This document shows positions 26,224 to 34,388 of a DNA stretch of 44,859 nucleotides, piece after piece (position 1 is the first letter of the stretch; each line of letters starts with the position of its first letter). The position numbers and the translations under genes were made by a program. The notes under the pieces are model-generated. The model saw only the letters and a program-made list of their open reading frames with translations. It made no database searches and was not told the DNA's origin. Origin of the DNA: Deltaproteobacteria bacterium (GTDB lineage: Bacteria > Desulfobacterota > Binatia > UBA9968 > JAJDTQ01); contig JAPPNE010000089.1 in the NCBI GenBank assembly GCA_028818775.1, positions 1 through 44,859 of the forward strand. Direction: 5' to 3'.

Positions 26224-27519
26224 TTACGTCTCCGTGTCCTGTCGCGCCTTCCCGCGGTACACGGGAAAGCGCTCGCACAGCGCCCGCACATCGGCGGCGA
26301 CGGCCGCGAGGCCCGCGTCGTCCCCTACGTGGGCAAGCGCGCGCTGGATCAGCTCGGCGATGAGCCGCATTTCCGGCTCCTTCATGCCGCGGGTGGTGAC
26401 GGCTGGGGTGCCGATGCGGACTCCGCTGGTGACGAACGGCGAACGGGTGTCGAAGGGCACGGCGTTGCGGTTGGCGGTGATTCCCGCCACCTCCAGGGTC
26501 TCCTGCGCAAGTTTCCCCGTCAGCTCGGAGTCGCGCAGGTCCATCAGCATCAGGTGGTTGTCGGTGCCCCCGGAAACCAACCGGAAGCCGCGCTCGGTCA
26601 GCGCGCCGGCCAGGGCCTTGGCGTTGGCGACGATCTGCCGCTGGTAATCGGCGAACTCCGGCGTCGCGGCTTCCTTCAATCCCACGGCCTTGGCCGCGAT
26701 GACGTGCATGAGGGGGCCTCCCTGCATGCCCGGGAACACCCGGCTGTTGAGGGTCTTGGCGTGCTCCTCGCGGCACAGGATCATGCCTCCGCGCGCTCCC
26801 CGCAGGGTCTTGTGCGTGGTGGTGGTGACGAAGTCCGCGTAGGGCACCGGGCTCGGGTGGCAACCGGCGGCGACCAAGCCGGCGATGTGGGCCATGTCCA
26901 CCATCAGCAGCGCTTCCACTTCGTCCGCGATCTCGCGGAACCTCGGGTAGTCAATGGTGCGCGGATAAGCGCTCGCCCCCGCCACGATAAGCCGCGGGCG
27001 ATGCTCCCGGGCCAGGTCGGCCAGCGCGTCGTAGTCGATGGTCTCGGTTGCCTCCGAGACGCCGTACGGCACCACGTTGTACAGCCGGCCGGAGAAGTTC
27101 ACGGGACTCCCCATGGAGAGGTGCCCGCCGTGGGACAGGTTCATGCCGAGGTAGGTGTCGCCGGGGTTCAGCACCGCGAAGTAGACGGCCATGTTGGCCT
27201 GGGAACCCGAGTGTGGCTGGACGTTGACGTGCTCCGCACCGAACAGCTCCCTGGCCCGCTCCACCGCCAGACGCTCCACCACGTCGACGTACTCGCAGCC
27301 GCCGTAGTAGCGGCGCCCCGGATAGCCTTCCGCGTACTTGTTGGTCATGAGCGAGCCCTGGGCCTCGAGCACGGCCTCGCTCACCACGTTCTCGGAGGCA
27401 ATCAGCTCCAGGTTGGACTCGAGGCGCTCGCTCTCGTCGGCAATCGCTTGAAACACCTCGGGATCGACTTGCTCCAGGCTGGCTGAAATCACTCTCAATT
27501 CCTCGTCGTCGAGCGGCAT
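26224..27519 (-). CDS. glyA: Serine hydroxymethyltransferase
   Basis: About 431 residues from the ATG at 27519; a GTG at 27492 with GAGGA seven bases upstream (giving a start just before [13 protein letters not shown]) is an alternative, while in-frame ATGs up to 27570 and a start at 27576 seem too long. Conserved features are [27 protein letters not shown], the PLP-region SQANMAVY and [12 protein letters not shown], the PLP-lysine motif [15 protein letters not shown] and the [18 protein letters not shown] strand. It interconverts serine and glycine with tetrahydrofolate and supplies one-carbon units. It sits between acpP and nrdR; in related genomes fabF often stands next to acpP, but it is absent here. 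Confidence 0.97.
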   Translation of the reverse strand: MPLDDEELRVISASLEQVDPEVFQAIADESERLESNLELIASENVVSEAVLEAQGSLMTNKYAEGYPGRRYYGGCEYVDVVERLAVERARELFGAEHVNVQPHSGSQANMAVYFAVLNPGDTYLGMNLSHGGHLSMGSPVNFSGRLYNVVPYGVSEATETIDYDALADLAREHRPRLIVAGASAYPRTIDYPRFREIADEVEALLMVDMAHIAGLVAAGCHPSPVPYADFVTTTTHKTLRGARGGMILCREEHAKTLNSRVFPGMQGGPLMHVIAAKAVGLKEAATPEFADYQRQIVANAKALAGALTERGFRLVSGGTDNHLMLMDLRDSELTGKLAQETLEVAGITANRNAVPFDTRSPFVTSGVRIGTPAVTTRGMKEPEMRLIAELIQRALAHVGDDAGLAAVAADVRALCERFPVYRGKARQDTET

Positions 27520-27611
27520 GGCGCGACCGGGAGGTCCCCCATGTCCTCTCATGGGCATGGCACGTTCCCGCCCCACGGGCAGGACCGCGCGGCGCGGGGG
27601 CGCTCCGGACT

Positions 27612-27848
27612 CTACCGGTGACTCTCGATGTAGTCGATGACGTCTTGCACGGTCTTGATCTTTTCAGCGTCCTCGTCCGAGATCTCCATCTCGTACTCTT
27701 CCTCCAGCGCCATGACCAGCTCGACGATGTCCAGGGAGTCGGCCCCCAGGTCCTCGATGAACGAGGCTTCGGGACTGACTTCTCCGTCGCTCACCCCCAG
27801 TTGCTCACAGATGATCTCCTTGACCCTCGCCTCGACCTCTGTCGCCAT
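27612..27848 (-). CDS. acpP: Acyl carrier protein
   Basis: 78 residues, acidic, with the phosphopantetheine serine in [18 protein letters not shown]. Start is supported by GAGGAGGG seven bases before the ATG. It carries growing acyl chains in type II fatty-acid synthesis and supplies hydroxyacyl chains for lipid A, the substrate branch controlled by LpxC. Upstream is fabG (73 bases); downstream is glyA. The usual neighbour fabF does not follow it. The sequence is complete and typical. Confidence 0.97.
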   Translation of the reverse strand: MATEVEARVKEIICEQLGVSDGEVSPEASFIEDLGADSLDIVELVMALEEEYEMEISDEDAEKIKTVQDVIDYIESHR

Positions 27849-27921
27849 CTTGTACCCTCCTCTTCGTGTCCGTGCTCGTGTTCGTGATGACGGGTGCCCC
27901 GCCCTTCCGCGGGTGGCGGCG

Positions 27922-28674
27922 TCACATGTACAGGCCGCCGTTGACCGCGATGGTCTGTCCCGTGATGTACGCGCCGCCCGACCCCGCCAGAAAAGCCACG
28001 GTCCGCGCGACGTCGTCGCCGCCGCCGAACCGCCCCAGGGGAATCGCCTCGAGATAACGGCCGCGGGTTTCCTCGTTCAGGCTCGCCGTCATCTCCGTTT
28101 CGATGAAGCCCGGCGCCACCGCGTTGACGGTCACACCGCGCGGCGCAAGCTCTCGGGCCATGGACTTGGTGAACCCCTCGATGCCCGCCTTGGAAGCGGC
28201 GTAAACCGACTGGCCAACGTTTCCCATTTGTCCGGCCACCGAGGTCAGGTTCACGATCCGGCCGTACCGCTGCCGGATCATCCTCCTCGCGGCCGCCTTG
28301 GTGCAGAGGAAAAGGCCCCTCAGATTGACGTCGATAATCCGATCCCAGTCCGGGGGCGATTGGCGCAGCAACAAGCCGTCGACGGTCACGCCCGCATTGT
28401 TGATTAAAATATCAAGTTTTTCATGCCCGTCAATGATTCCTTTGAAGGCCGCCTCCACCTCGTCGGCGCGTCCGACGTCAAAGGGCGCCAGCTCGGCGCG
28501 GCCGTTCCCGCTCAGGACCTCCTCCAGCACCTCCCTGGCCGCCGCGTGGTTTTCCCGGTAGTTGATGATGACGCGGGCGCCCAGCCCGGCCAGGCACAGG
28601 ACCACCGCTCGTCCGATGCCCCTGCTCCCGCCCGTGACCAGTGCCACTCTGTCCGCCAACGGTGCCGCCGCCAT
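27922..28674 (-). CDS. fabG: 3-oxoacyl-ACP reductase FabG
   Basis: 250 residues from the ATG at 28674, 5 bases after the fabD stop. A classical short-chain dehydrogenase: cofactor loop [18 protein letters not shown], the catalytic Ser-Tyr-Lys set in [23 protein letters not shown] and [12 protein letters not shown], where FabG residues that bind ACP and NADPH lie. It reduces beta-ketoacyl-ACP in fatty-acid elongation. The long open frame that continues upstream in this register crosses fabD in the wrong frame and is a GC artefact. Gene order plsX-fabD-fabG-acpP confirms the role. Confidence 0.97.
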   Translation of the reverse strand: MAAAPLADRVALVTGGSRGIGRAVVLCLAGLGARVIINYRENHAAAREVLEEVLSGNGRAELAPFDVGRADEVEAAFKGIIDGHEKLDILINNAGVTVDGLLLRQSPPDWDRIIDVNLRGLFLCTKAAARRMIRQRYGRIVNLTSVAGQMGNVGQSVYAASKAGIEGFTKSMARELAPRGVTVNAVAPGFIETEMTASLNEETRGRYLEAIPLGRFGGGDDVARTVAFLAGSGGAYITGQTIAVNGGLYM

Positions 28675-28679
28675 GCGCT

Positions 28680-29627
28680 TCAGGCCCCTAGTGTCGTCGG
28701 AAGCTTGTCCACGTTCTCGGGCGCTTCCACGTGAAGGTTGCGCACGCTCCGGTCGATGCGCCGGATGAGTCCCGAGAGGACCCTGCCGGGACCGATCTCC
28801 ACGGCGCGCTCGCAGCCGAGGTCCACCAACGCGCGCACCGACTCGTCCCAGCGAACCGGCGCCACCACCTGCTCCACCAGCAGAGGCTTCACGCGCGCCG
28901 GGTCCGCGTTCACCGCCGCCTCGACGTTGGTGACCACTCCCACCGACAAGGGATGCACCTCCACGGCCTCCAGCACCTCCCGCAATCCCTCGGCCGCGGG
29001 CTTCATCAGCGCGCAGTGGAACGGCGCGCTCACGGCCAGCTCCACCACCTTGCGCGCGCCCCGGTCGCGCGCAAGGTACGCGGCCCGCCGCACCGCGGCT
29101 CGTGTGCCGGACACCACCACTTGTCCGCCGCCGTTCAGGTTGGCCGGGGCCACCACCTCGCCGTCCGCCGCCTCGGCGCAGATCCCGTGCACGGCGGCGG
29201 CCTCCAGCCCGAGAATGGCCGCCATGCCGCCCTCGCCCTCGGGCACGGCCTGCTGCATCAGACGGCCCCGTTCCCGCACCACCCGCGCCGCGTCCGCCAG
29301 CCCGAGGGCCCCGGCGCACACCAGGGCGCTGTACTCGCCAAGGCTGTGGCCGGCCACCCAGGCGGGCTTGAGGCCACACCGGCTTTCCAGTGCCCGCAAC
29401 GCGGCCACGGACACCGTGAGGATCGCCGGCTGGGTGTTCTCCGTGCGGTTGAGGTCGGCCTCGGGGCCGCGAAAGCAGAGCTCCCGCAACCCGAAACCCA
29501 AGGCATCCTCCGCCTCCTCGAAGACGGCCCTGGCCTCGGGAAACCCGTCGCACAAGGCCTGGCCCATCCCCACGTACTGGGAGCCCTGTCCCGGAAAGAC
29601 GAAAGCGGTCCGTGTCCGGTCCGTCAC
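28680..29627 (-). CDS. fabD: Malonyl-CoA:ACP transacylase FabD
   Basis: 315 residues from a GTG whose bases overlap the plsX stop as GTGA. Motifs are FVFPGQGSQYVGMGQ at the N-terminus, the nucleophile elbow GHSLGEYSAL with the catalytic Ser, SAPFHCALMKPA with the partner His, and the closing EIGPGRVLSGL. It loads malonyl groups on to ACP. It is positioned between plsX and fabG; fabH, usually found between plsX and fabD in related bacteria, is missing. Length and active-site residues are normal. Confidence 0.97.
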   Translation of the reverse strand: MTDRTRTAFVFPGQGSQYVGMGQALCDGFPEARAVFEEAEDALGFGLRELCFRGPEADLNRTENTQPAILTVSVAALRALESRCGLKPAWVAGHSLGEYSALVCAGALGLADAARVVRERGRLMQQAVPEGEGGMAAILGLEAAAVHGICAEAADGEVVAPANLNGGGQVVVSGTRAAVRRAAYLARDRGARKVVELAVSAPFHCALMKPAAEGLREVLEAVEVHPLSVGVVTNVEAAVNADPARVKPLLVEQVVAPVRWDESVRALVDLGCERAVEIGPGRVLSGLIRRIDRSVRNLHVEAPENVDKLPTTLGA

Positions 29628-30616
29628 CGTTCTCCACCCAGCGCGCTCACGATGTCGTTGTTGATGTCCTGCGAGGCGGCCTCGGCCGCGACCCGCACGG
29701 CGTTCTTGATGGCCTTGGCGGACGAGCCTCCGTGCGCGACGATGGCGATGCCGTTCAAGCCGATCAGCGGCGCGCCGCCGTAGTGCGCGTAATCGAGACG
29801 GTCGTAGGCGCGTCTGATGGCGCCCCTGCTCAACAGGTAACCCAACCGGCTCGAGAGGCTGCCGCGGAACGCCTCCTTGAGCACCGTGGAAACGAACTGT
29901 CCCAGGCCCTCCATGGTCTTCAGCGCGACGTTGCCGGTGAAGCCGTCGCAGACCACCACCTGCACCCGGCCGTTGGTGATGTCCCGGCCCTCCACGTAAC
30001 CCACGAAGTTCAAATCCGAACCCCGCAACTCGCCGAGCGCCTCGCGCGTGAGGTCATTGCCCTTGCTTTCCTCCTCGCCGTTGCTCAGGACACCCACCCG
30101 CGGGCGGGCGATGCCGAGGATCTTCTCCGCGTAAATGGCTCCCATGTGCGCGAACTGCACGAGTTGCCGGGGCTTGCAGTCGGTATTGGCGCCCCCGTCC
30201 ACCAGCACGGTGCCCCCGGACAGCGACGGGCTCACCGCCAGGATCGCCGGCCGGTCCACGCCGGGCAACCGCCCCAGCACGAACATGCCAATGGCGAGCA
30301 TGGCCCCGGAATTCCCCGCGCTCACCACGGCGTCGCCTTCCCCGGCCTTGAGCCGGTCGAAGGCGGCCCTCATGGAGGAGTCCTTCTGTTTCAGGGCGCG
30401 GCTGGGCGAGTCGTGCATGCCGATGAAGGTGGCCGCGGACAGCACGCGTACGGCCGACGGGTCGTGCTTGCGGCTCGACAGCTCGGACTCCACTGCGTCC
30501 CCCTGGCTCACCAGGGTCACCTCCACCCCATACTCCTCCGCCGCCTCCAGAGCTCCGGCCACGACGACGCCCGGGCCGTGGTCACCGCCCATCGCGTCAA
30601 CGATGATCCGCCGCAT
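29624..30616 (-). CDS. plsX: Phosphate acyltransferase PlsX
   Basis: 330 residues from the ATG at 30616 (a GTG directly before it is in frame). Family motifs are IIVDAMGGDHGPGVVVAGALEA at the N-terminus, GNSGAMLAIGMFVLG, DGGANTDCKPRQLVQFAHMG, GVLSNGEEESKGNDLTREA and the VVCDGFTGNVALKTMEGL strand. It makes acyl-phosphate from acyl-ACP for phospholipid synthesis and acts at the membrane surface. It follows rpmF by 33 bases, the conserved yceD-rpmF-plsX string, and is coupled to fabD by a four-base overlap. Confidence 0.96.
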   Translation of the reverse strand: MRRIIVDAMGGDHGPGVVVAGALEAAEEYGVEVTLVSQGDAVESELSSRKHDPSAVRVLSAATFIGMHDSPSRALKQKDSSMRAAFDRLKAGEGDAVVSAGNSGAMLAIGMFVLGRLPGVDRPAILAVSPSLSGGTVLVDGGANTDCKPRQLVQFAHMGAIYAEKILGIARPRVGVLSNGEEESKGNDLTREALGELRGSDLNFVGYVEGRDITNGRVQVVVCDGFTGNVALKTMEGLGQFVSTVLKEAFRGSLSSRLGYLLSRGAIRRAYDRLDYAHYGGAPLIGLNGIAIVAHGGSSAKAIKNAVRVAAEAASQDINNDIVSALGGER

Positions 30617-30649
30617 CACGCACCGGGGACAGGCGCAATCCAGGGCACG

Positions 30650-30832
30650 TCAGGTGTCTTCGCCGGTCGTCACCGGCCGCGCCTTGTAGTAGCCGCAGGC
30701 GGCGCAGACCCTGTGCCTGAGCATCGCCGCGCCGCACCGCGAGCAAGTGACCCACTGCGGGGCGGCGATGGCGTCATGGGCGCGGCGCTTGTTGCGCTTG
30801 CTGTTGGAGGTTCTTCTCTTGGGTACGGGCAT
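30650..30832 (-). CDS. rpmF: 50S ribosomal protein L32
   Basis: 60 residues, starting MPVPKRRTSNSKRNKRRAHD, the standard L32 opening. A zinc ribbon with two Cys pairs (CSRCG and CAACG) follows, so this is the zinc-binding form of L32 rather than the cysteine-free paralogue some bacteria use under zinc starvation. It lies 41 bases after yceD and just ahead of plsX, the conserved order that links ribosome and membrane-lipid synthesis. The open frame extending upstream into yceD is not used. Confidence 0.97.
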   Translation of the reverse strand: MPVPKRRTSNSKRNKRRAHDAIAAPQWVTCSRCGAAMLRHRVCAACGYYKARPVTTGEDT

Positions 30833-30873
30833 GTCCTTGTCCTGCTTGTCTGGTGTTTGCCGACCCGCCGGCG

Positions 30874-31395
30874 CTACGACCGGTCGAGTCGGAGGTTGCG
30901 GAAAGCCGCCATGCGGGGATCCCCCGGCGACGTGCACCCGCACGTGGTCCGGTTCAAGTCGGCGCCGCAGTCGGGGCACAGGCCGCGGCAATTCTCGCTG
31001 CACAGGGGCCGGAGGGGCAGGGCGAGCAGCGTCTGCTCGCGGACGAAGGGCGAGAGGTCGATGTCCTCCCCGGTGTAGAAGCTCAAGCCCATTTCGTCCG
31101 CCGTAAGCTCCATGTTCTTATTAGTCGGAAGGGGGTCCGGGGTCAATACGAAGTCGAAGGATTTTTCGATAACGAAGCCGCAGTCTTCCAGGCAACGGCT
31201 GCACTCGGCTTCCGCCGCCCCCTTGAGACTCCCGTGGAAGAATATCTCCCGTCCCGACCGGTAATAGGTGACGTCGATCCGGACCGGCGACGGCAGGCGG
31301 ACCGCCGCCGAAGCTTCTTCCCGGACGATGTCGGGGGTTTCGGCGAAGCAGGTCTCCCTGGGTACGGTGTCGATTCGGCTGAGGGGGATCTTCAA
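30874..31395 (-). CDS. yceD: YceD/DUF177 protein (23S rRNA accumulation)
   Basis: 173 residues from a TTG at 31395 with GGAG five bases upstream; no ATG is available near this point, and the longer open frame crosses the divergent HtrA-like gene. The DUF177 marks are CSRCLEDC in the middle and a Cys-rich tail (CSENCRGLCPDCGADLN, then CGC) that forms a second metal-like knuckle. In E. coli YceD promotes 23S rRNA accumulation; in plants the relative DUF177A has the same role. Its position directly before rpmF and plsX is strongly conserved among bacteria and is the best confirmation. The start codon is the least certain part. Confidence 0.88.
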   Translation of the reverse strand: MKIPLSRIDTVPRETCFAETPDIVREEASAAVRLPSPVRIDVTYYRSGREIFFHGSLKGAAEAECSRCLEDCGFVIEKSFDFVLTPDPLPTNKNMELTADEMGLSFYTGEDIDLSPFVREQTLLALPLRPLCSENCRGLCPDCGADLNRTTCGCTSPGDPRMAAFRNLRLDRS

Positions 31396-31590
31396 GGCCG
31401 CTCCAGTCAAACGATCTTCATAGCTGGCAGGCGTCAAGCCTGTCAATCTCCAGAGCCCGCGCCCCACGGGGGCGCCTTGTGTACGTGAATCGTTTCTGTT
31501 AACGCATGTGTCCGTGACATTTTCCCTGCATCCCAGGAACGCTCGGCCTGGAAGCCGGATCCGCCGGCGCAACACCACCGGAGACGCCGC

Positions 31591-32514
31591 GTGAACGCCC
31601 GTCTCGGACTGGTGCACGCCGTGCTGCTGGCCACGGCGGACCTCAGCACCACGGTACCGGCGCACCATCCATCGGCCCGCAACCTCGGCACCGAGCGCAT
31701 GGGCTCGGGAACCGTCGTCGATCCGGCCGGCATCATCCTCACCGTCAACTATGTCGTCAACGGCGCCGACTCCATCACGGTGACGCTCGCGGACGGGAAG
31801 CAATACCCCGGACAGCTCATGGCCCAGGACTTCGACTCCGGCATCGCCCTGGTCAAGATCGACGCCAACGACCTGCCCTTCCTGCGCCCGGCGGAAACCG
31901 TGACCGTGGGGCAGCCGGCCTTCATGATCGCCAGCAGCGGACAGCACAACCGGCGCGTCAGCGACGGCAACGTGACCTCGCTGGAAGGCTACGACGGCCA
32001 GTGGGAGTACATGCTGGAGAAGTCCATCCGCGTGAGCGCCTTCAATCCGGGCTTCGGCGGCGGCACGCTGGCGGACACCCGCGGGCGGCTGCTGGGAGTC
32101 GTGTCGCTGAACCTCAACGATATCGGAAAGTTCACCATGGCCATCCCGGTGGAGTACTACCTCCGGGACGCGGACGAGCTGCGCAACTTCGGACGGGTGC
32201 GGAGCCGCCCAGCGCGCCCCTGGCTGGGCCTCTACTCACAGGCCATGGGCGGCCACGTGCTGATCACGGGCGTGACCCCGTCGGGACCCGCGGAGAAGGC
32301 GGGGCTCAAACAGGGCGACATCATCCTCGCGGTGGAGCGGCAGGAGGTACAGACCCGGCCCCAGCTCTACCGGGAGGTGTGGAAGAAGCAGGCCGGCGAC
32401 GTCATTACCTTCCGCGTGATCCGGGGCGACGGCGCCATGGACGTTCAGGTCCCCAGCATCGATCGCTGGGACCGAAACCGCAACAATCCGCCGGAGGGCC
32501 AGGCCGGCGCCTGA
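31591..32514 (+). CDS. HtrA/DegP-like protein with PDZ domain, catalytic triad lost
   Basis: 307 residues from a GTG with GGAG upstream. The trypsin-like HtrA fold (about 35-190) is followed by one PDZ domain (about 200-295: RPWLGLY, VTPSGPAEKAGLKQGDIILAVE). All three catalytic positions are changed. The TNxHVV motif reads TVNYVVNG (Tyr54 for His), the TDLAL motif reads SGIALVK (Gly84 for Asp), and the GNSGGPL motif reads GFGGGTL (Gly156 for Ser). The protein should therefore bind peptides through its PDZ but not cleave. The N-terminus is only weakly hydrophobic, so export is doubtful. It is divergent from yceD and 51 bases ahead of a thioesterase gene on the same strand. Function unknown. 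Confidence 0.85.
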   Translation: MNARLGLVHAVLLATADLSTTVPAHHPSARNLGTERMGSGTVVDPAGIILTVNYVVNGADSITVTLADGKQYPGQLMAQDFDSGIALVKIDANDLPFLRPAETVTVGQPAFMIASSGQHNRRVSDGNVTSLEGYDGQWEYMLEKSIRVSAFNPGFGGGTLADTRGRLLGVVSLNLNDIGKFTMAIPVEYYLRDADELRNFGRVRSRPARPWLGLYSQAMGGHVLITGVTPSGPAEKAGLKQGDIILAVERQEVQTRPQLYREVWKKQAGDVITFRVIRGDGAMDVQVPSIDRWDRNRNNPPEGQAGA

Positions 32515-32565
32515 CCGGCGTCTCCCGTCGGGCGTACAGGGCGTCCTTCCGAGACGACGCGCCCC

Positions 32566-32970
32566 GTGAAGAACATCACCACCTACCGGGTCATCTACGG
32601 CGACACGGACCAGATGGGCGTCGCCTACTACGCCAACTATCTCCGCTGGTTCGAGATCGGCAGGACCGAGTTCATGCGCCAGGCGGGCATTCCCTACGAC
32701 CAGGCGGAACGGGAGGGAATCTTCTTCCCGGTGACCGAGGTGCAGTGCCGTTACCGCAAACCGGCCCTCTACGACAACCTGCTCTGGATCGAGACCACCC
32801 TCGAATCTCTCAGCCCCGTGGCGGTGCGGTTCCATTACCGCATCGGCCTGGAGGGACACCGCACCGCGCTGGCGTCCGGCTGGACGAAGCACGCGTGCCT
32901 CGGTCCTGAACGCAGGCTGACGCCCCTGCCCGACGCCTACGCGCGGCTACTCGGGCTGACCGGGCACTAG
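32566..32970 (+). CDS. Hotdog-fold acyl-CoA thioesterase (YbgC/4-HBT type)
   Basis: 134 residues from a GTG, the usual size of this family. The hotdog signature YGDTDQMGVAYYANYLRWFEIGRTEF contains the catalytic Asp (in DTDQMG) and the helix that follows it. YbgC-like enzymes hydrolyse short or medium acyl-CoA or acyl-ACP; in many Gram-negatives ybgC leads the tol-pal operon, but no tol genes are here. It follows the inactive HtrA-like gene by 51 bases and is convergent with lpxC. A role in lipid or acyl-thioester turnover is likely; the substrate is not known. Confidence 0.92.
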   Translation: MKNITTYRVIYGDTDQMGVAYYANYLRWFEIGRTEFMRQAGIPYDQAEREGIFFPVTEVQCRYRKPALYDNLLWIETTLESLSPVAVRFHYRIGLEGHRTALASGWTKHACLGPERRLTPLPDAYARLLGLTGH

Positions 32971-32997
32971 TGCCCGTCCGTGTGACCGATGGAAGAA

Positions 32998-34329
32998 TCA
33001 GCGTGCCGGCTCCGCCGCGGCATGGACGCCGGCGCCGGTCTCGAGTCCGGGGACGCCGTAGGTGTCCGCGACGCGCCGCAAGAGCGCGATATTGTCGGCG
33101 TGGCCCGTCATCCGCGCGCGCACCCGGCCGCGAATGGGGCGGCCCATGAGCGAGAAGTCGCCGACGATGTCCAGTATCTTGTGCCGCGCGAACTCATCCT
33201 CGAAGCGCAGGGAGGTGTTGATCACGCGCTCGTCGTCGACGAGGATGCAGTTGCCGAGGCGGCCGCCCTTGATCAAGCCCAGCCGTTCGAGCTTCTCGAA
33301 ATCGCGCAGGAAGCCGAAGGTCCGCGCCGGCGCGATCTCGTCCCGAAACGACTCCGCCCCCCGGTGGATGTAGGTGTATTCCTGACTGCCCACGGGACTC
33401 GGGTAGCGCAGGCGGTAGTGCACCGTGAAGACGTCGGCCGGTTCGATGACGATCTCCTCCGGCCCGTCCCCGCTCACGCTCAGGGTCCGGTCGATGACGA
33501 TCTCCGGGCACGTCCCCTCCTGCTCTTCCACCCCGGCCTCCTCGATCAGGCGGCAGAACTCGATGGCCGAGCCGTCCATGATGGGAATCTCACCGTACAT
33601 CTTGATCAGCAGGTTGGTGATGCCGTAGGCGTGCAGGGCCGCCATCAGGTGCTCCACGGTGCCCACCACCACGCCGCCGCGGCGCAACGACGTGGCAAAA
33701 TCGGTGGAGCGCACGCAGTCCAGATGGGCCGGGACCGTGGCATCGCCGGAGATGCCGCCGAAGTGAATGCCGCTGTTCTCCGGCAGCGGGTGCAGGATGA
33801 CGCCGGTGCTGACCCCCGAATGCAGGCCCAGGCCGTTGGCCACGACGCTCTTCCGGAGAGTTTTTTGGCGCACCGCGCCATCGGCGGAAACGGCGCTGGA
33901 CCACGGCGCCGCCTGGTGCAGCCGCAACTGCTGCTCCGCCGCCGGACCCTCGCGCCGCGCGTCGCCGCAGGCGCGCTTGATGGTCGCCAGCAGCCCGTCG
34001 AGAGAGAGCGGCTTCTCGATGAAGTCGAAGGCGCCCAGCTTGGTGGCGGTCACCGCCGTGTGGATGCTCCCGTGGCCCGAGATCATGATGACGCGGGCGT
34101 CCGGATGCGCACTCTTGATCTGCTTGAGCAGCACGATGCCATCCATCTCGGGCATCCAGATGTCCAGCAGGATTACGTCCGGCGCCTCCTGCGTCACAAG
34201 CCGCAGCACCTCGGACCCCTCGGTCGCCGCGATCACACGGTAACCCTCGTCGGCGAGGATCTCGCGTACGGTATCGCGGATGACGTCCTCATCGTCCACC
34301 ACCAGCACCGTTCGTTGCGCTGCCTGCAT
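32998..34329 (-). CDS. lpxC: Fusion of NtrX-like receiver domain and LpxC deacetylase
   Basis: 443 residues from the ATG at 34329, which has GGAGGA about 10 bases upstream. Residues 6-120 are a full receiver domain: acidic pair Asp12-Asp13, phospho-acceptor Asp56 (LLDIWMP), Ser84 (ISGHGS) and Lys106 (EKPLS); its sequence is of NtrX type. After a roughly 30-residue linker, LpxC starts near 153 (RQKTLRKSVVANGLGLHSG). Zinc ligands His227 (TVEHLMAA), His383 and Asp387 (RHKILDIVGD), catalytic Glu226 and His410 (TGHADN) are present. Gly359 (GGRLGNCIL) replaces the Asp/Glu normally found there. LpxC deacetylates UDP-3-O-acyl-GlcNAc, the committed lipid A step. An NtrY-like kinase is encoded 59 bases upstream, so phosphorylation-controlled LPS synthesis is the natural inference. 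Confidence 0.95.
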   Translation of the reverse strand: MQAAQRTVLVVDDEDVIRDTVREILADEGYRVIAATEGSEVLRLVTQEAPDVILLDIWMPEMDGIVLLKQIKSAHPDARVIMISGHGSIHTAVTATKLGAFDFIEKPLSLDGLLATIKRACGDARREGPAAEQQLRLHQAAPWSSAVSADGAVRQKTLRKSVVANGLGLHSGVSTGVILHPLPENSGIHFGGISGDATVPAHLDCVRSTDFATSLRRGGVVVGTVEHLMAALHAYGITNLLIKMYGEIPIMDGSAIEFCRLIEEAGVEEQEGTCPEIVIDRTLSVSGDGPEEIVIEPADVFTVHYRLRYPSPVGSQEYTYIHRGAESFRDEIAPARTFGFLRDFEKLERLGLIKGGRLGNCILVDDERVINTSLRFEDEFARHKILDIVGDFSLMGRPIRGRVRARMTGHADNIALLRRVADTYGVPGLETGAGVHAAAEPAR

Positions 34330-34388
34330 CGTCTCTGAATCCTCCACTTGAAACGCCGCGCGGTTTCCCCGCCTTCCGCGGTCCCGCG

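Noticed and set aside
27922..29637. Apparent 571-residue fusion ending in FabG
   Set aside because: The first 320 residues are fabD read in the wrong frame; fabD itself is intact and FabG has its own ATG at 28674.
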